Positions 42,561 to 51,881 of a stretch of DNA of 64,000 nt are shown here, in pieces. Within the stretch, counting starts at the first letter, position 1; each line of letters starts with the position of its first letter. Location of the stretch: NCBI RefSeq assembly GCF_019278565.1, contig NZ_CP058988.1:3596001-3660000 (forward strand), read 5' to 3'. The stretch comes from Cellulophaga sp. HaHa_2_95. GTDB taxonomy: Bacteria; Bacteroidota; Bacteroidia; Flavobacteriales; Flavobacteriaceae. The notes under the pieces are model-generated. The model saw only the letters and a program-made list of their open reading frames with translations. It was not told where the DNA came from and did no database searches. The position numbers and the translations under genes were made by a program.

Positions 42561-44768
42561 ATGATGACAGAAGCTGATATAGAAAAAGAAAATAAACAGA
42601 TTGCGAAGCAGTACAAAGAATTGCTTCGTATCAGTTATCAAACGCTTACCGATGAAGATAAAAAACTTATCAGGACGGCATTTGACACTGCTGTTGACGC
42701 CCATAAAGATCAGCGTAGAAAATCTGGCGAAGCTTATATCTTTCATCCTATTGCTGTGGCTAAAATTGTAGCTTCTGAAATTGGTTTGGACGCCGTTTCA
42801 ATTGCTTCTGCGCTACTACATGATGTGGTAGAAGATACAGAATACACTTTGGATGACATTGAACGTATGTTCGGAGAAAGTGTTGCTCGTATTGTAGACG
42901 GACTTACTAAAATTGCGCACCTGAAAAAAGATATGAACATATCTCAGCAGGCAGAAAATTTTAGAAAGATGTTATTAACGCTTAATGATGACATCCGTGT
43001 AATCATTATTAAAATTGCAGACAGATACCACAATATGCTTACGATGGATTCGATGCCAGAGTATAAGCAAGTAAAAATAGCTTCAGAAACACTCTATATC
43101 TACGCCCCATTAGCACATAGAATTGGGCTCTATAATATTAAAACGGAGCTCGAAGACTTAAGTTTAAAGTATACGGAGCCTGAAGTTTACAATGATATCC
43201 TTGGCAAAATTGAAGAAACCAAGGAAGAGCAAAAACAATATATTGAAGATTTCTCTGGCGTTATTAGTGATTCTTTAGACAAAGAAGGACTGAACTACAC
43301 CATTAAAGGAAGAATGAAATCTATTTATTCGATCCGTAAGAAGATGGTTGCGCAAAGCGTTACCTTCGATGAAATCTATGACAAATTTGCGATTCGGATT
43401 ATCTATAAATCAGACAAACCGAATGAAAAGTTTTTAGCATGGAAAATTTATTCTATTGTAACAGATCACTTTACACCAAATCCTGTGCGCTTAAGAGATT
43501 GGATTTCATCGCCTAAATCTACGGGATATGAAGCCTTGCACATCACGGTAATGGGTCCTATGGGTAAATGGGTAGAAGTACAAATTAGAAGTGAACGCAT
43601 GCATGAAATTGCAGAAAAAGGGTATGCTGCACACTATAAATACAAGCATGGCAATCAAAAAGAAATAGGCATTGAAGATTGGCTTAATAAACTACAAGAA
43701 GCATTAGAAAATGCAAATACGAATGCTGTAGATTTTGTAGAAGAATTTAAGTTGAACTTATATTCAAAAGAAATCTTTGTATTTACCCCTAAGGGAGAAT
43801 TAAAATCACTCCCTAAAAACTCAACACCTCTAGATTTTGCATTTAATATTCATACAGAGGTAGGTATGCATACTCGTGGCGCAAAGGTTAATGGAAAATT
43901 AGTTCCTTTAAACACCACATTAAACAGTGGTGATCAAGTAGAAATAATTACTTCAGAAAACGCACATCCCAACCAAAGCTGGCTAGATTACGCTACAACA
44001 GCACGTGCTAGAGCTAAAATAAAATCTACACTACGCGAGGAAAAAAAGAGTGTAGCCTTAGAGGGTAAAGAAATTCTACGAAGAAAATTAAAATCGCAAA
44101 AAATTAATTTCTCTGAAGACACCATTAATAAAATGGTCTTATACTTTAAGCTTAAAACAAGCTTAGATTTATTTTACAGAGTAGGTATTGGCGCCATAGA
44201 CAATCAGAAGATTAAAGAATATAGCGCCTCTGATAGTAATGCATTTATTAACTTTTTTAAGAATAGAATTCGCAGGCCACAGACTTTAGAAGATGTAGAT
44301 AAAGACGAGATTACGTCTAAATATGATTTACTTGTTTTTGGCAAAGAAGAAGAGAAATTGCCGTACAAAATGTCTCCTTGCTGTAGTCCTATTCCAGGAG
44401 ATGATGTGTTTGGATTTCTAAGCATTAATGAGGGTATTAAGGTACACGCAAAAACATGTCCTAATGCCATATCACTTCAGTCTAACTATGCATACCGAAT
44501 CATAAGTGCAAAATGGATAGATTCTAGTCAACAAGAATTTACCGCAGAAATTAACCTTACAGGTATTGATAATTTAGGCTTAGTGAGCAGCATTACAGAG
44601 GTTATTTCTGGAAACATGCACGTAAACATGCGCAATATAAATTTTAGCACAGATGGCGGCACGTTTAAAGGAAAAATAACGGTAGTGGTTAAGAATAATG
44701 AAATATTAAAAAAACTTATCAACAATTTAAAGGGCATTAACGGTATAGACAAAGTAACTAGAATTTAA
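42561..44768 (+). CDS. spoT: Bifunctional (p)ppGpp synthetase/hydrolase (Rel/SpoT)
   Basis: Stringent-response enzyme making and degrading (p)ppGpp. The N-terminal HD hydrolase domain keeps its ligands: HPIAVAKIV and LLHDVVEDT with His87-Asp88 and Glu91-Asp92. The synthetase domain (about 225-345) has GRMKSIYSIRKKM, EIYDKFAIRII and GYAAHYKYK. A TGS domain (about 395-455, FVFTPKGELKSLP), a zinc-finger/helical region with SPCCSPIPGD and an ACT domain (660-735) complete the 735 residues. Both catalytic sites look intact, so this is a long bifunctional RSH. Confidence 0.97.
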   Translation: MMTEADIEKENKQIAKQYKELLRISYQTLTDEDKKLIRTAFDTAVDAHKDQRRKSGEAYIFHPIAVAKIVASEIGLDAVSIASALLHDVVEDTEYTLDDIERMFGESVARIVDGLTKIAHLKKDMNISQQAENFRKMLLTLNDDIRVIIIKIADRYHNMLTMDSMPEYKQVKIASETLYIYAPLAHRIGLYNIKTELEDLSLKYTEPEVYNDILGKIEETKEEQKQYIEDFSGVISDSLDKEGLNYTIKGRMKSIYSIRKKMVAQSVTFDEIYDKFAIRIIYKSDKPNEKFLAWKIYSIVTDHFTPNPVRLRDWISSPKSTGYEALHITVMGPMGKWVEVQIRSERMHEIAEKGYAAHYKYKHGNQKEIGIEDWLNKLQEALENANTNAVDFVEEFKLNLYSKEIFVFTPKGELKSLPKNSTPLDFAFNIHTEVGMHTRGAKVNGKLVPLNTTLNSGDQVEIITSENAHPNQSWLDYATTARARAKIKSTLREEKKSVALEGKEILRRKLKSQKINFSEDTINKMVLYFKLKTSLDLFYRVGIGAIDNQKIKEYSASDSNAFINFFKNRIRRPQTLEDVDKDEITSKYDLLVFGKEEEKLPYKMSPCCSPIPGDDVFGFLSINEGIKVHAKTCPNAISLQSNYAYRIISAKWIDSSQQEFTAEINLTGIDNLGLVSSITEVISGNMHVNMRNINFSTDGGTFKGKITVVVKNNEILKKLINNLKGINGIDKVTRI

Positions 44769-44778
44769 ATTTTAGCTG

Positions 44779-44786
44779 TACATTTG
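44779..44786 (+). promoter_or_regulatory. Candidate -7 box of the Fur-family gene
   Basis: TACATTTG is an exact TAnnTTTG match, 25 bases before the ATG at 44812. It begins 11 bases after the spoT stop. No TTG at 17-23 bases upstream. Confidence 0.35.
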
Positions 44787-44811
44787 CAACCTGAATGATG
44801 CAAAAGTTCTT

Positions 44812-45279
44812 ATGAGCAATAACAAGAACCAAGACATCGTAAAAAATGTCTTTACAAAATTTTTAGAAGAAAACGGGCACCGGAAGACACCTGAACGATA
44901 CGCTATACTCCAAGAAATTTACGATAGCGAAGAACATTTTGATATTGAAAGTTTGTACATCAATATGAAAAATAAAAACTATCGGGTAAGTCGTGCTACA
45001 CTATACAACACCATAGAACTTTTATTGGACTGTAAACTGGTACGTAAGCACCAGTTTGGAAAGAATCAAGCACAGTATGAGAAATCATATTTTGATCGTC
45101 AACATGATCATGTAATTCTTACAGATACCGGCGAAGTTATGGAGTTTTGCGATCCTCGTATTCAATCTATCAAAAAGACTATAGAAGAAGTATTTGATAT
45201 CTCAATAACAAATCATTCGCTTTATTTCTATGGTACAAAAAACAAAGCAGAAAACAACGACGATAATAAAAACAACTAA
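44812..45279 (+). CDS. Fur-family transcriptional regulator
   Basis: A 155-residue regulator. The winged-helix part has [14 protein letters not shown] and [15 protein letters not shown], the Fur DNA-recognition region. The metal/dimer part has the HDH motif (His98, His100). The structural-zinc CxxC that follows in E. coli Fur is replaced by Leu103 and Thr106 ([15 protein letters not shown]); one Cys (113) remains. It could be the Fur iron regulator, as usual next to purA in flavobacteria, or a PerR/Zur-like member; sequence alone does not decide. It is 12 bases before purA, so co-transcribed. Confidence 0.9.
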   Translation: MSNNKNQDIVKNVFTKFLEENGHRKTPERYAILQEIYDSEEHFDIESLYINMKNKNYRVSRATLYNTIELLLDCKLVRKHQFGKNQAQYEKSYFDRQHDHVILTDTGEVMEFCDPRIQSIKKTIEEVFDISITNHSLYFYGTKNKAENNDDNKNN

Positions 45280-45291
45280 CCAAATACACTA

Positions 45292-46563
45292 ATGGCTGTA
45301 GATTTACTACTTGGGCTTCAATGGGGAGACGAAGGAAAAGGAAAAATTGTTGATGTACTTACTCAAGATTACGACATAATAGCGCGTTTTCAAGGGGGTC
45401 CAAACGCAGGACACACTTTAGAATTTGATGGTATCAAACATGTTTTACATACGATACCTTCAGGAATATTTCATAAAGGTGCAATGAATATTGTTGGAAA
45501 TGGTGTGGTAATAGACCCTGTCATTTTTAAAAAAGAATTAGACAATTTAAAGCAATTTAATCTTGATATTAAATCGATCTTATTAATATCAAGAAAAGCA
45601 CATTTAATTTTGCCTACACACCGTTTGCTTGATGCAGCTTCTGAAACAGCTAAAGGAAAAGCAAAAATTGGTTCTACATTAAAAGGTATTGGTCCAACAT
45701 ACATGGATAAAACCGGCAGAAACGGAATGCGTGTTGGCGATTTAGAATTTTCTGATTGGAAAGAAAAATATAGAATTCTTGCTGATAAGCATGAAGCTAT
45801 GATTGGTTTTTACAATGTAGACATACAGTATGATTTACCTGAACTAGAAGCAGAATTTTTTAAGGCTGTAGAAGCTTTAAAAGAACTTACTTTTATTGAT
45901 AGTGAAGAATATTTATTTAAAGCACAAAAAGAAGGTAAAAAAATATTAGCAGAAGGTGCACAAGGATCGCTGTTGGATATTGATTTTGGAACCTATCCGT
46001 TTGTAACTTCTTCTAACACAACAGCAGCAGGTGCTTGTACTGGTTTAGGGGTTGCTCCTAATCAAATTGGCGATGTTAAAGGTATTTTTAAAGCATACAC
46101 TACGCGTGTAGGTAGCGGACCATTTCCTACGGAATTGTTTGATGCCGATGGAGAAACCATGGGAAGAGTTGGTAATGAGTTTGGTGCTACCACTGGTAGA
46201 GCAAGACGTTGCGGATGGCTAGATTTAGTCGCTTTAAAATATGCCGTTCAAATTAATGGTGTTACAGAGTTAATGATGATGAAAGGCGATGTACTTAGTG
46301 GTTTTAAAAAACTAAAAGTATGTACTTCTTATAATTACAAAGGAGAGACTATCACTCATTTACCGTATAATATTGAAGCAGAAAACTTAACTCCTATCTA
46401 CAAAGAGATGGAGGGTTGGAATGAAGATTTGACAAAAATGACTTCTGAAGATCAATTCCCTAAAGCTTTAAATGAATACATTTTATTTTTAGAAGAGGAA
46501 TTAGAAGTGCCTATAAAAATAGTTTCAGTAGGCCCGGACAGGACACAAACGATACACAGATAA
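45292..46563 (+). CDS. purA: Adenylosuccinate synthetase
   Basis: GTP-dependent enzyme converting IMP and aspartate to adenylosuccinate in AMP synthesis. N-terminal QWGDEGKGKIVD is the GTP-binding/catalytic loop, followed by GGPNAGHT, the catalytic His region; IGSTLKGIGPTYMDKTGRNGMR, GAQGSLLDIDFGTYPFVTSSNTT, TTGRARRCGWLD and the C-terminal SVGPDRTQTI are present. At 423 residues it is complete. Intrinsic terminator follows immediately. Confidence 0.98.
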   Translation: MAVDLLLGLQWGDEGKGKIVDVLTQDYDIIARFQGGPNAGHTLEFDGIKHVLHTIPSGIFHKGAMNIVGNGVVIDPVIFKKELDNLKQFNLDIKSILLISRKAHLILPTHRLLDAASETAKGKAKIGSTLKGIGPTYMDKTGRNGMRVGDLEFSDWKEKYRILADKHEAMIGFYNVDIQYDLPELEAEFFKAVEALKELTFIDSEEYLFKAQKEGKKILAEGAQGSLLDIDFGTYPFVTSSNTTAAGACTGLGVAPNQIGDVKGIFKAYTTRVGSGPFPTELFDADGETMGRVGNEFGATTGRARRCGWLDLVALKYAVQINGVTELMMMKGDVLSGFKKLKVCTSYNYKGETITHLPYNIEAENLTPIYKEMEGWNEDLTKMTSEDQFPKALNEYILFLEEELEVPIKIVSVGPDRTQTIHR

Positions 46564-46567
46564 ATTT

Positions 46568-46595
46568 AAAAGCCACTTTCGAGTGGCTTTTTTTT
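46568..46595 (+). terminator. Intrinsic terminator after purA
   Basis: AAAGCCACT, loop TTCG and AGTGGCTTT plus a run of T, five bases after the stop. Perfect stem with a stable UUCG-type loop. Confidence 0.92.
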
Positions 46596-46691
46596 ATACC
46601 TAGTCCTCTACAAACGTATATAGTTCTAATTAAAATCTCTATATTAGATTAAATAGAACTAGAGATAGCCTATCACTAAAAATTCAATAAA

Positions 46692-47231
46692 ATGAAGCTT
46701 TCAATTAAATTCATATGCATCATACTTTTCTTATCTTATGATCACTGTAAGGGGCAAGAAAAGACACTAGTTGGAAATGACGTTATAGTATCTTTTATTA
46801 ATGATATTATAAAGAGTGACTCGTCAGACCTTCCACAGTTCTATGCCTATACCGACGTTCATAAATCCTCGAAAGGAAATCCGAAATTTGAGTTCTTAAT
46901 ACCATTTGTTATAGATCAATTAAGAACAAGTAGTTCCACAAAAGATATAACCAAGAGCCAAGTAGTATCGTATAAAGAAGCTCTTATTTTATTTAAAGGA
47001 ACGAGTTCGGAAGAGCGACTAAGCAACATTCATTATTCAATAACTGACTTCATCTATTTCTGGATATTTCCAGATGACATACAAAAAGGAGAGTTTCTAA
47101 TGTTTATTATTGAAAATGACAAAATAATCTCTTTTTTCCCATATGTACACCTCACCGATAGGCAAAAAATTGTTCCGTTTTTATTGAATAAAAAGCACAA
47201 AGAAGAAGATTTTATATTAATAAAAGCTTAA
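46692..47231 (+). CDS. Hypothetical exported protein
   Basis: A 179-residue protein with a signal peptide (about 1-20, ending KGQEK) and a mixed alpha/beta mature part, including a Trp/Phe-rich segment DFIYFWIFPDD and IENDKIISFFPYVHL. I recognise no family. It stands alone between the purA terminator and the OstA-like gene, with no clear promoter box, and has a 14-base palindrome just past its stop. Such single exported orphans often vary among related strains, but that is inference. Confidence 0.65.
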   Translation: MKLSIKFICIILFLSYDHCKGQEKTLVGNDVIVSFINDIIKSDSSDLPQFYAYTDVHKSSKGNPKFEFLIPFVIDQLRTSSSTKDITKSQVVSYKEALILFKGTSSEERLSNIHYSITDFIYFWIFPDDIQKGEFLMFIIENDKIISFFPYVHLTDRQKIVPFLLNKKHKEEDFILIKA

Positions 47232-47346
47232 TTATTGAATATTCAATTAGCCTTTCATACTAAAACAACCTCTAGATAGTTTTATTTATTTCGCAGCCGT
47301 TTGACTATAATAGTGGGGGAAATACTAAATTTATGCTAATCGGCTT

Positions 47347-47374
47347 TTGCCTGTATTAAAAATCCCTATTTTTG
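47347..47374 (+). promoter_or_regulatory. Promoter of the OstA-like gene
   Basis: TTG (47347-47349), a 17-base spacer and TATTTTTG (47367-47374) are a full Bacteroidota promoter match. The predicted transcript start is near 47380, downstream of the TTG codon at 47372 that opens the longest frame. Confidence 0.6.
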
Positions 47375-47392
47375 AGCAAAATTTTAAACCTA

Positions 47393-49174
47393 GTGCAAAA
47401 ACTCTTTGTTTTATTTTTAGTCCTATTTAGTTCAGCCTTAAGTTTTGCACAGCAAGACACACTTGCTGAAAACAAGCAAATAAATATTGTTTACGGTGGT
47501 ACCTTTACTAAAGATGAAGCTAAATATCCTGGCGCTTCCACATTTAGTATGGATGACAGACAGGTGCAATTTGAGCACCAAGGAGCCGATTTATGGTGCG
47601 ATTATGCTATATTTTATCAGAAGGAAAACCGATTGAAAGCAGTAGGTAATATACGCCTTCAACAAGGAGATTCTGTTCAAATGACCAGTGGCAAAGTAGA
47701 TTATGATGGAAATACAAAGCTTGCCAAAGCATGGCAAAATGTAATTTTAGAACAAAACCCTGGAATGCGATTAGAAACGGATACCCTACGTTTTGATCGT
47801 GAGAAGCAAGAAGCATACTATAAAGATTTTGGCACGGTCATAGATTCTACCAACACGCTTACCAGCCAGATTGGTCGCTATTACATGGAAACAAAAAAAT
47901 ATCAGTTTCTAGATAGCGTGCATATAGATAACCCTGAATACAAAGTAGATTCTAAACAGCTTGACTATTATACCTCTTCTAAGAACGCCTATATGTACGG
48001 ACCTTCTACCGTAACAGGTAAAACCTATAAAATTTATTGTGAGCGTGGCTTTTATGATACTAAGGTAGAGAGTGGTTACGGAATTAAAAACACACGAATA
48101 GATTACAACAACAGAATAATTGTTGGAGATAGCGTTTATTTTAACAAAGCAAAAGAGTATGCCTCTGCCACCAATAACATAACCATTACAGACACGGTAA
48201 ATAATGGAATTATTCGCGCACATTATGCCGAGGTATTTAAAGCTAAAGATTCTGTATTTGCGACAAAAAGAGCGGTAGCCATAAGTTTGGTAGAAAAAGA
48301 TTCGCTTTACATTCATGGAGACACTTTAATGATCACCGGAAAACCGGAAAAGAGAATCATGCGCGCTTTTAAAAATGCTAAATTTTACAAAACTGATTTA
48401 AGCGGAAAAGCAGATTCTATTCATGTAGAAGAAATTACCGGCTTAACACAACTGATTGGGAAAAAAATCCCGAAGGATACCAAAGAAATAAATTGGCCAA
48501 AATATTACCCCGTGATATGGAATGGCGAAAATCAAATGACCGGAGATAGTATTCATTTGATATCAGACCTTGAGACTGAAAAATTGGATTCTCTAAAAGT
48601 GATAAAAAATGCTTTTATAGTTTCTTTTGATACCATAGGAAAAACAGGATACAACCAAGCAAAAGGAATAGATCTTTACGGGAAATTTCTTGAGAACACT
48701 TTAGATGAAGTAGACTTAATAGGAAATACCGAAGTTGTTTACTGGATGTATAATGACGACCAAGAACTAATTGGAATCAATAAAACCATCTGTAGTAAAA
48801 TCAACATCACTTTTGTAAATAATGATGTTGAAAACCTTACCTTCTATGTAGATCCTGATGGTGATATTTTTCCTGAGAAAGATTTAGAAGAAGAGTTAAG
48901 AATTTTGAAGGGAATGGTTTGGCGCGGCGATGAACGTATTTTAACTAAAGATGATATCTTTGATGAAGATGACAACAACATCAAGCTCGTGGTGATACAA
49001 GGAATAGAAAACCCTATTGACATTGATGCAGAGGAAGAGCAACGCAGTAAAAATGCATCAGATCCTGTAAATAATTTACCCACGAATGTTGCTAGTCCAT
49101 CCCCTAACAACAAGGCTGTATTAACCAAAAGTACGTCTAGCAAAATTAAAACTGCTGATAAAAAGTCTAATTAA
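47393..49174 (+). CDS. OstA-like (LptA/LptD N-domain) exported protein
   Basis: A ~593-residue periplasmic protein with a signal peptide (KLFVLFLVLFSSALSFAQQ). The first ~300 residues are beta-repeat sequence of the OstA-like type seen in LptA and the LptD N-terminus: GADLWCDYAIFYQKENRLKAVGNIR, MTSGKVDYDGNTKLAKAW. These bind LPS in the periplasmic bridge. There is no C-terminal barrel; the end is acidic, then Ser/Pro/Asn-rich. The frame opens with TTG 47372, but those bases belong to the -7 box, so I choose GTG 47393. The aminotransferase gene follows after 4 bases. Confidence 0.85.
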   Translation: MQKLFVLFLVLFSSALSFAQQDTLAENKQINIVYGGTFTKDEAKYPGASTFSMDDRQVQFEHQGADLWCDYAIFYQKENRLKAVGNIRLQQGDSVQMTSGKVDYDGNTKLAKAWQNVILEQNPGMRLETDTLRFDREKQEAYYKDFGTVIDSTNTLTSQIGRYYMETKKYQFLDSVHIDNPEYKVDSKQLDYYTSSKNAYMYGPSTVTGKTYKIYCERGFYDTKVESGYGIKNTRIDYNNRIIVGDSVYFNKAKEYASATNNITITDTVNNGIIRAHYAEVFKAKDSVFATKRAVAISLVEKDSLYIHGDTLMITGKPEKRIMRAFKNAKFYKTDLSGKADSIHVEEITGLTQLIGKKIPKDTKEINWPKYYPVIWNGENQMTGDSIHLISDLETEKLDSLKVIKNAFIVSFDTIGKTGYNQAKGIDLYGKFLENTLDEVDLIGNTEVVYWMYNDDQELIGINKTICSKINITFVNNDVENLTFYVDPDGDIFPEKDLEEELRILKGMVWRGDERILTKDDIFDEDDNNIKLVVIQGIENPIDIDAEEEQRSKNASDPVNNLPTNVASPSPNNKAVLTKSTSSKIKTADKKSN

Positions 49175-49178
49175 GGCT

Positions 49179-50354
49179 ATGAAAGAAGGCTTTTACAAAC
49201 ATCAAACTCAAACAACGCCACATCCTCTAGCCTTAGAAGTTTCTCATGCTAAAGGAAGTTATATCTATGATACGGACGGCAACGCACATTTAGATTTGGT
49301 AGCTGGAGTCTCTGCTTGTAGTTTGGGACACTGTCATCCAAGAGTATCGCAGGCTATAAAAGACCAAGTAGATCTTTATGCACATGTCATGGTTTACGGG
49401 GAATACATTCAAAAACCTGCTGTAGCATATACTACACTCCTAGCCTCATTACTACCCGAAAGTCTTGAAACCACCTATTTGGTTAATTCAGGTACTGAGG
49501 CTATTGAAGGAGCTTTAAAATTAGCACGAAGAGCAACAGGCAGAACAGAGATTTTTGCAGCTAAACATGCCTATCATGGCAATACCATGGGAAGTTTAAG
49601 TGTAATGGGCTATGAAGAACGAAAAAGTGCATTCAGACCCTTATTACCAGATGTTCGGTTTTTACATTTTAATGATGAATCCGCTATTGCAGCCATCACC
49701 GAAAAAACCGCTGGCGTTATTTTAGAAACGATTCAAGGAGGAGCGGGATTTATTGTTCCTGAAAATAATTTCTTAACAAAAATTAGAAAACGCTGCTCGG
49801 AAGTAGGCGCACTACTCATATTAGACGAAATACAACCTGGTTTTGGTAGAACAGGAAAATTGTTTGCTTTTGAACATTATAATTGCATTCCGGATATCTT
49901 AGTGATAGGAAAAGGAATGGCAGGCGGTTTACCTGTAGGTGCATTTGTAGCATCACGCAACTTGATGCAAACACTACAGGACGCTCCAAAATTAGGCCAC
50001 ATCACCACTTTTGGTGGTAACCCTGTAATTGCAGCAGCATGTTTAGCTACTTTACGTGAAATTACCGAAACAAATTTAATTGCAGAAACTTTAGAAAAAG
50101 AAAGGCTTTTTAGAACCTTATTGCAGCACAAATTAATTAAAGAAATTAGAGGAAAGGGATTGATGCTCGCACTAATTGTTGAAGACTTAGAAGTTGCAAA
50201 CCATTTAATACTGACTGCTGCTAAAGAAAAACTAATTCTTTTTTGGCTATTGTTTGAGCCTAAAGCAGTACGCATTTCTCCACCGCTAACCATTTCCAAT
50301 CAGGAGATTACAGCAGGTTGCCAACAAATTATATCCATTTTAAATCAGTATTAA
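49179..50354 (+). CDS. Class III PLP-dependent aminotransferase
   Basis: A 391-residue enzyme of the acetylornithine/4-aminobutyrate aminotransferase class. Motifs: DLVAGVSACSLGHCHPRV, LVNSGTEAIEGALKLAR (phosphate binding), HAYHGNTMGSLSV, LILDEIQPGFGRTGKLFAFEH (Asp for the PLP ring nitrogen) and VIGKGMAGGLPVGAF with the Schiff-base Lys. It is coupled to the OstA-like gene (4-base gap) rather than to an arginine operon, so an ornithine-pathway symbol is not justified. Confidence 0.92.
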   Translation: MKEGFYKHQTQTTPHPLALEVSHAKGSYIYDTDGNAHLDLVAGVSACSLGHCHPRVSQAIKDQVDLYAHVMVYGEYIQKPAVAYTTLLASLLPESLETTYLVNSGTEAIEGALKLARRATGRTEIFAAKHAYHGNTMGSLSVMGYEERKSAFRPLLPDVRFLHFNDESAIAAITEKTAGVILETIQGGAGFIVPENNFLTKIRKRCSEVGALLILDEIQPGFGRTGKLFAFEHYNCIPDILVIGKGMAGGLPVGAFVASRNLMQTLQDAPKLGHITTFGGNPVIAAACLATLREITETNLIAETLEKERLFRTLLQHKLIKEIRGKGLMLALIVEDLEVANHLILTAAKEKLILFWLLFEPKAVRISPPLTISNQEITAGCQQIISILNQY

Positions 50355-50454
50355 ACTTATTTTGTTAACTATTTTGTTAATAATACGGAAGGTTTATCTC
50401 CGTAAAAATAAGCTGTATGTACTATATTTAAATTATTAGAAAAAAGAAAGGCCT

Positions 50455-51855
50455 ATGGCATTAGATGCAGAAGAAAGACCAAGCCAACCTATTACCAAGT
50501 TTGAATCCATGTTAAAGACAGATGATGTCTATTTTTTTGACTCGGAAGATTTTGAGGATATTATTCATCATTATCTAAACAATGGAAAAATTGCGTTGGC
50601 AAAAAAGGCTATTAAGATTGGCTTACAGCAACATCCAGGTGCAATTGAGCTAAAGCTTTTGCAAATAGAGGTTTTTGTTTTTGAAAACAAACTTGAAGAA
50701 GCCGAAAATATGCTGGATGATTTACAGCAACTAGATCATCGAAATGAAGAAATATACATTCAACGTGCTAATATTTTTTCTAAGAAAGATGATCATTTAG
50801 GAGCTATAAATTTACTTCAGAAAGCGCTGGACTTAACCGATGATGGTTTTGATATTTATTCCCTATTGGGAATGGAGTATCTTTTCATGGACGATTTTGA
50901 AATGGCCAAAAAAAGCTTCATGAAATGCGTTGAGTTTGATGATGAAGATTATTCCTCCTTATATAACGTAATTTACTGCTTTGAGTTTTTAGAAGATTTT
51001 GATGGCGCCATTGTGTATCTTAACGATTATCTAGAGGATAATCCCTATTCTGAAGTTGCATGGCATCAATTGGGGAAACAGTACTTTTCAAAGAAAATGT
51101 ACAAAGAAGCTTTAAGTGCCTTTGATTTTGCTATTATTTCAGACGATAGGTTTATAGGTGCTTATTTTGAAAAAGGAAAAGTATTAGAAAAACTTGGCCT
51201 TTATAATGAAGCTATTGATAATTACGAAACTACCATTACTATAGAGGACCCCACTTCTCATGCCTATTTACGTATTGGCAAATGCCATGAAAAATTAGGA
51301 AATGAAGAAATGGCTAAATATTACTTCTACCATACGGTTCATGAAGATCCACTTCTTGATAAAGGCTGGTTAGCCATTACCGATTTTTATTACCGTCTAA
51401 AAAACTACGACCGAGCGGCTTATTACATTAGTAAAGCCATAAATATTGATAGTGAAAATCCGGTGTACTGGAAAAAAAGCGGTAAAATAAATGCTGCACT
51501 TCAACGCTATGACGAGGCTGACTTTGCTTTTAAACAAGCGGTAGACTTTGGTAATTACGAATTAGATACTTGGTTATTATGGGCTTTCGTTAATGAGAAA
51601 AATGAAAACCACGAATCTGCTATAGCCATACTCACACAAGGAAAAGAATTTCATCCTGAGGAAGCAGATATTTTATTTGCACTTTCTGGCAATCATAGTT
51701 TGTTAGGAGATATTAAAATGGCACGAGATTACGTTACGGAAGCATTAATTTTAAACGCCAAGGGTTTAGAAACTTTTCAAATTAATTACCCAAAATTCTG
51801 TGCAACAGATTGGATGCAAAACATATTAGAACAATATAAAAATGCTTCCAAATAA
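50455..51855 (+). CDS. Tetratricopeptide-repeat protein
   Basis: A 466-residue cytoplasmic protein made almost wholly of TPR helices. Clear repeats include EEIYIQRANIFSKKDDHLGA, FMDDFEMAKKSFMKCVEFDDE, FIGAYFEKGKVLEKLGLYNEA and PVYWKKSGKINAALQRYDEA. There is no signal peptide and the N-terminus is polar. It is probably a scaffold; partner unknown. Closely followed (26 bases) by the DUF368 pair. Confidence 0.9.
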   Translation: MALDAEERPSQPITKFESMLKTDDVYFFDSEDFEDIIHHYLNNGKIALAKKAIKIGLQQHPGAIELKLLQIEVFVFENKLEEAENMLDDLQQLDHRNEEIYIQRANIFSKKDDHLGAINLLQKALDLTDDGFDIYSLLGMEYLFMDDFEMAKKSFMKCVEFDDEDYSSLYNVIYCFEFLEDFDGAIVYLNDYLEDNPYSEVAWHQLGKQYFSKKMYKEALSAFDFAIISDDRFIGAYFEKGKVLEKLGLYNEAIDNYETTITIEDPTSHAYLRIGKCHEKLGNEEMAKYYFYHTVHEDPLLDKGWLAITDFYYRLKNYDRAAYYISKAINIDSENPVYWKKSGKINAALQRYDEADFAFKQAVDFGNYELDTWLLWAFVNEKNENHESAIAILTQGKEFHPEEADILFALSGNHSLLGDIKMARDYVTEALILNAKGLETFQINYPKFCATDWMQNILEQYKNASK

Positions 51856-51881
51856 AAAAACTATTTTTGTTTTTTTAGCTT

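Noticed and set aside
47909..48316. 135-codon frame antisense to the OstA-like gene
   Set aside because: Shadow frame within a clearly coding region, with repetitive Tyr/Ile/Val content.
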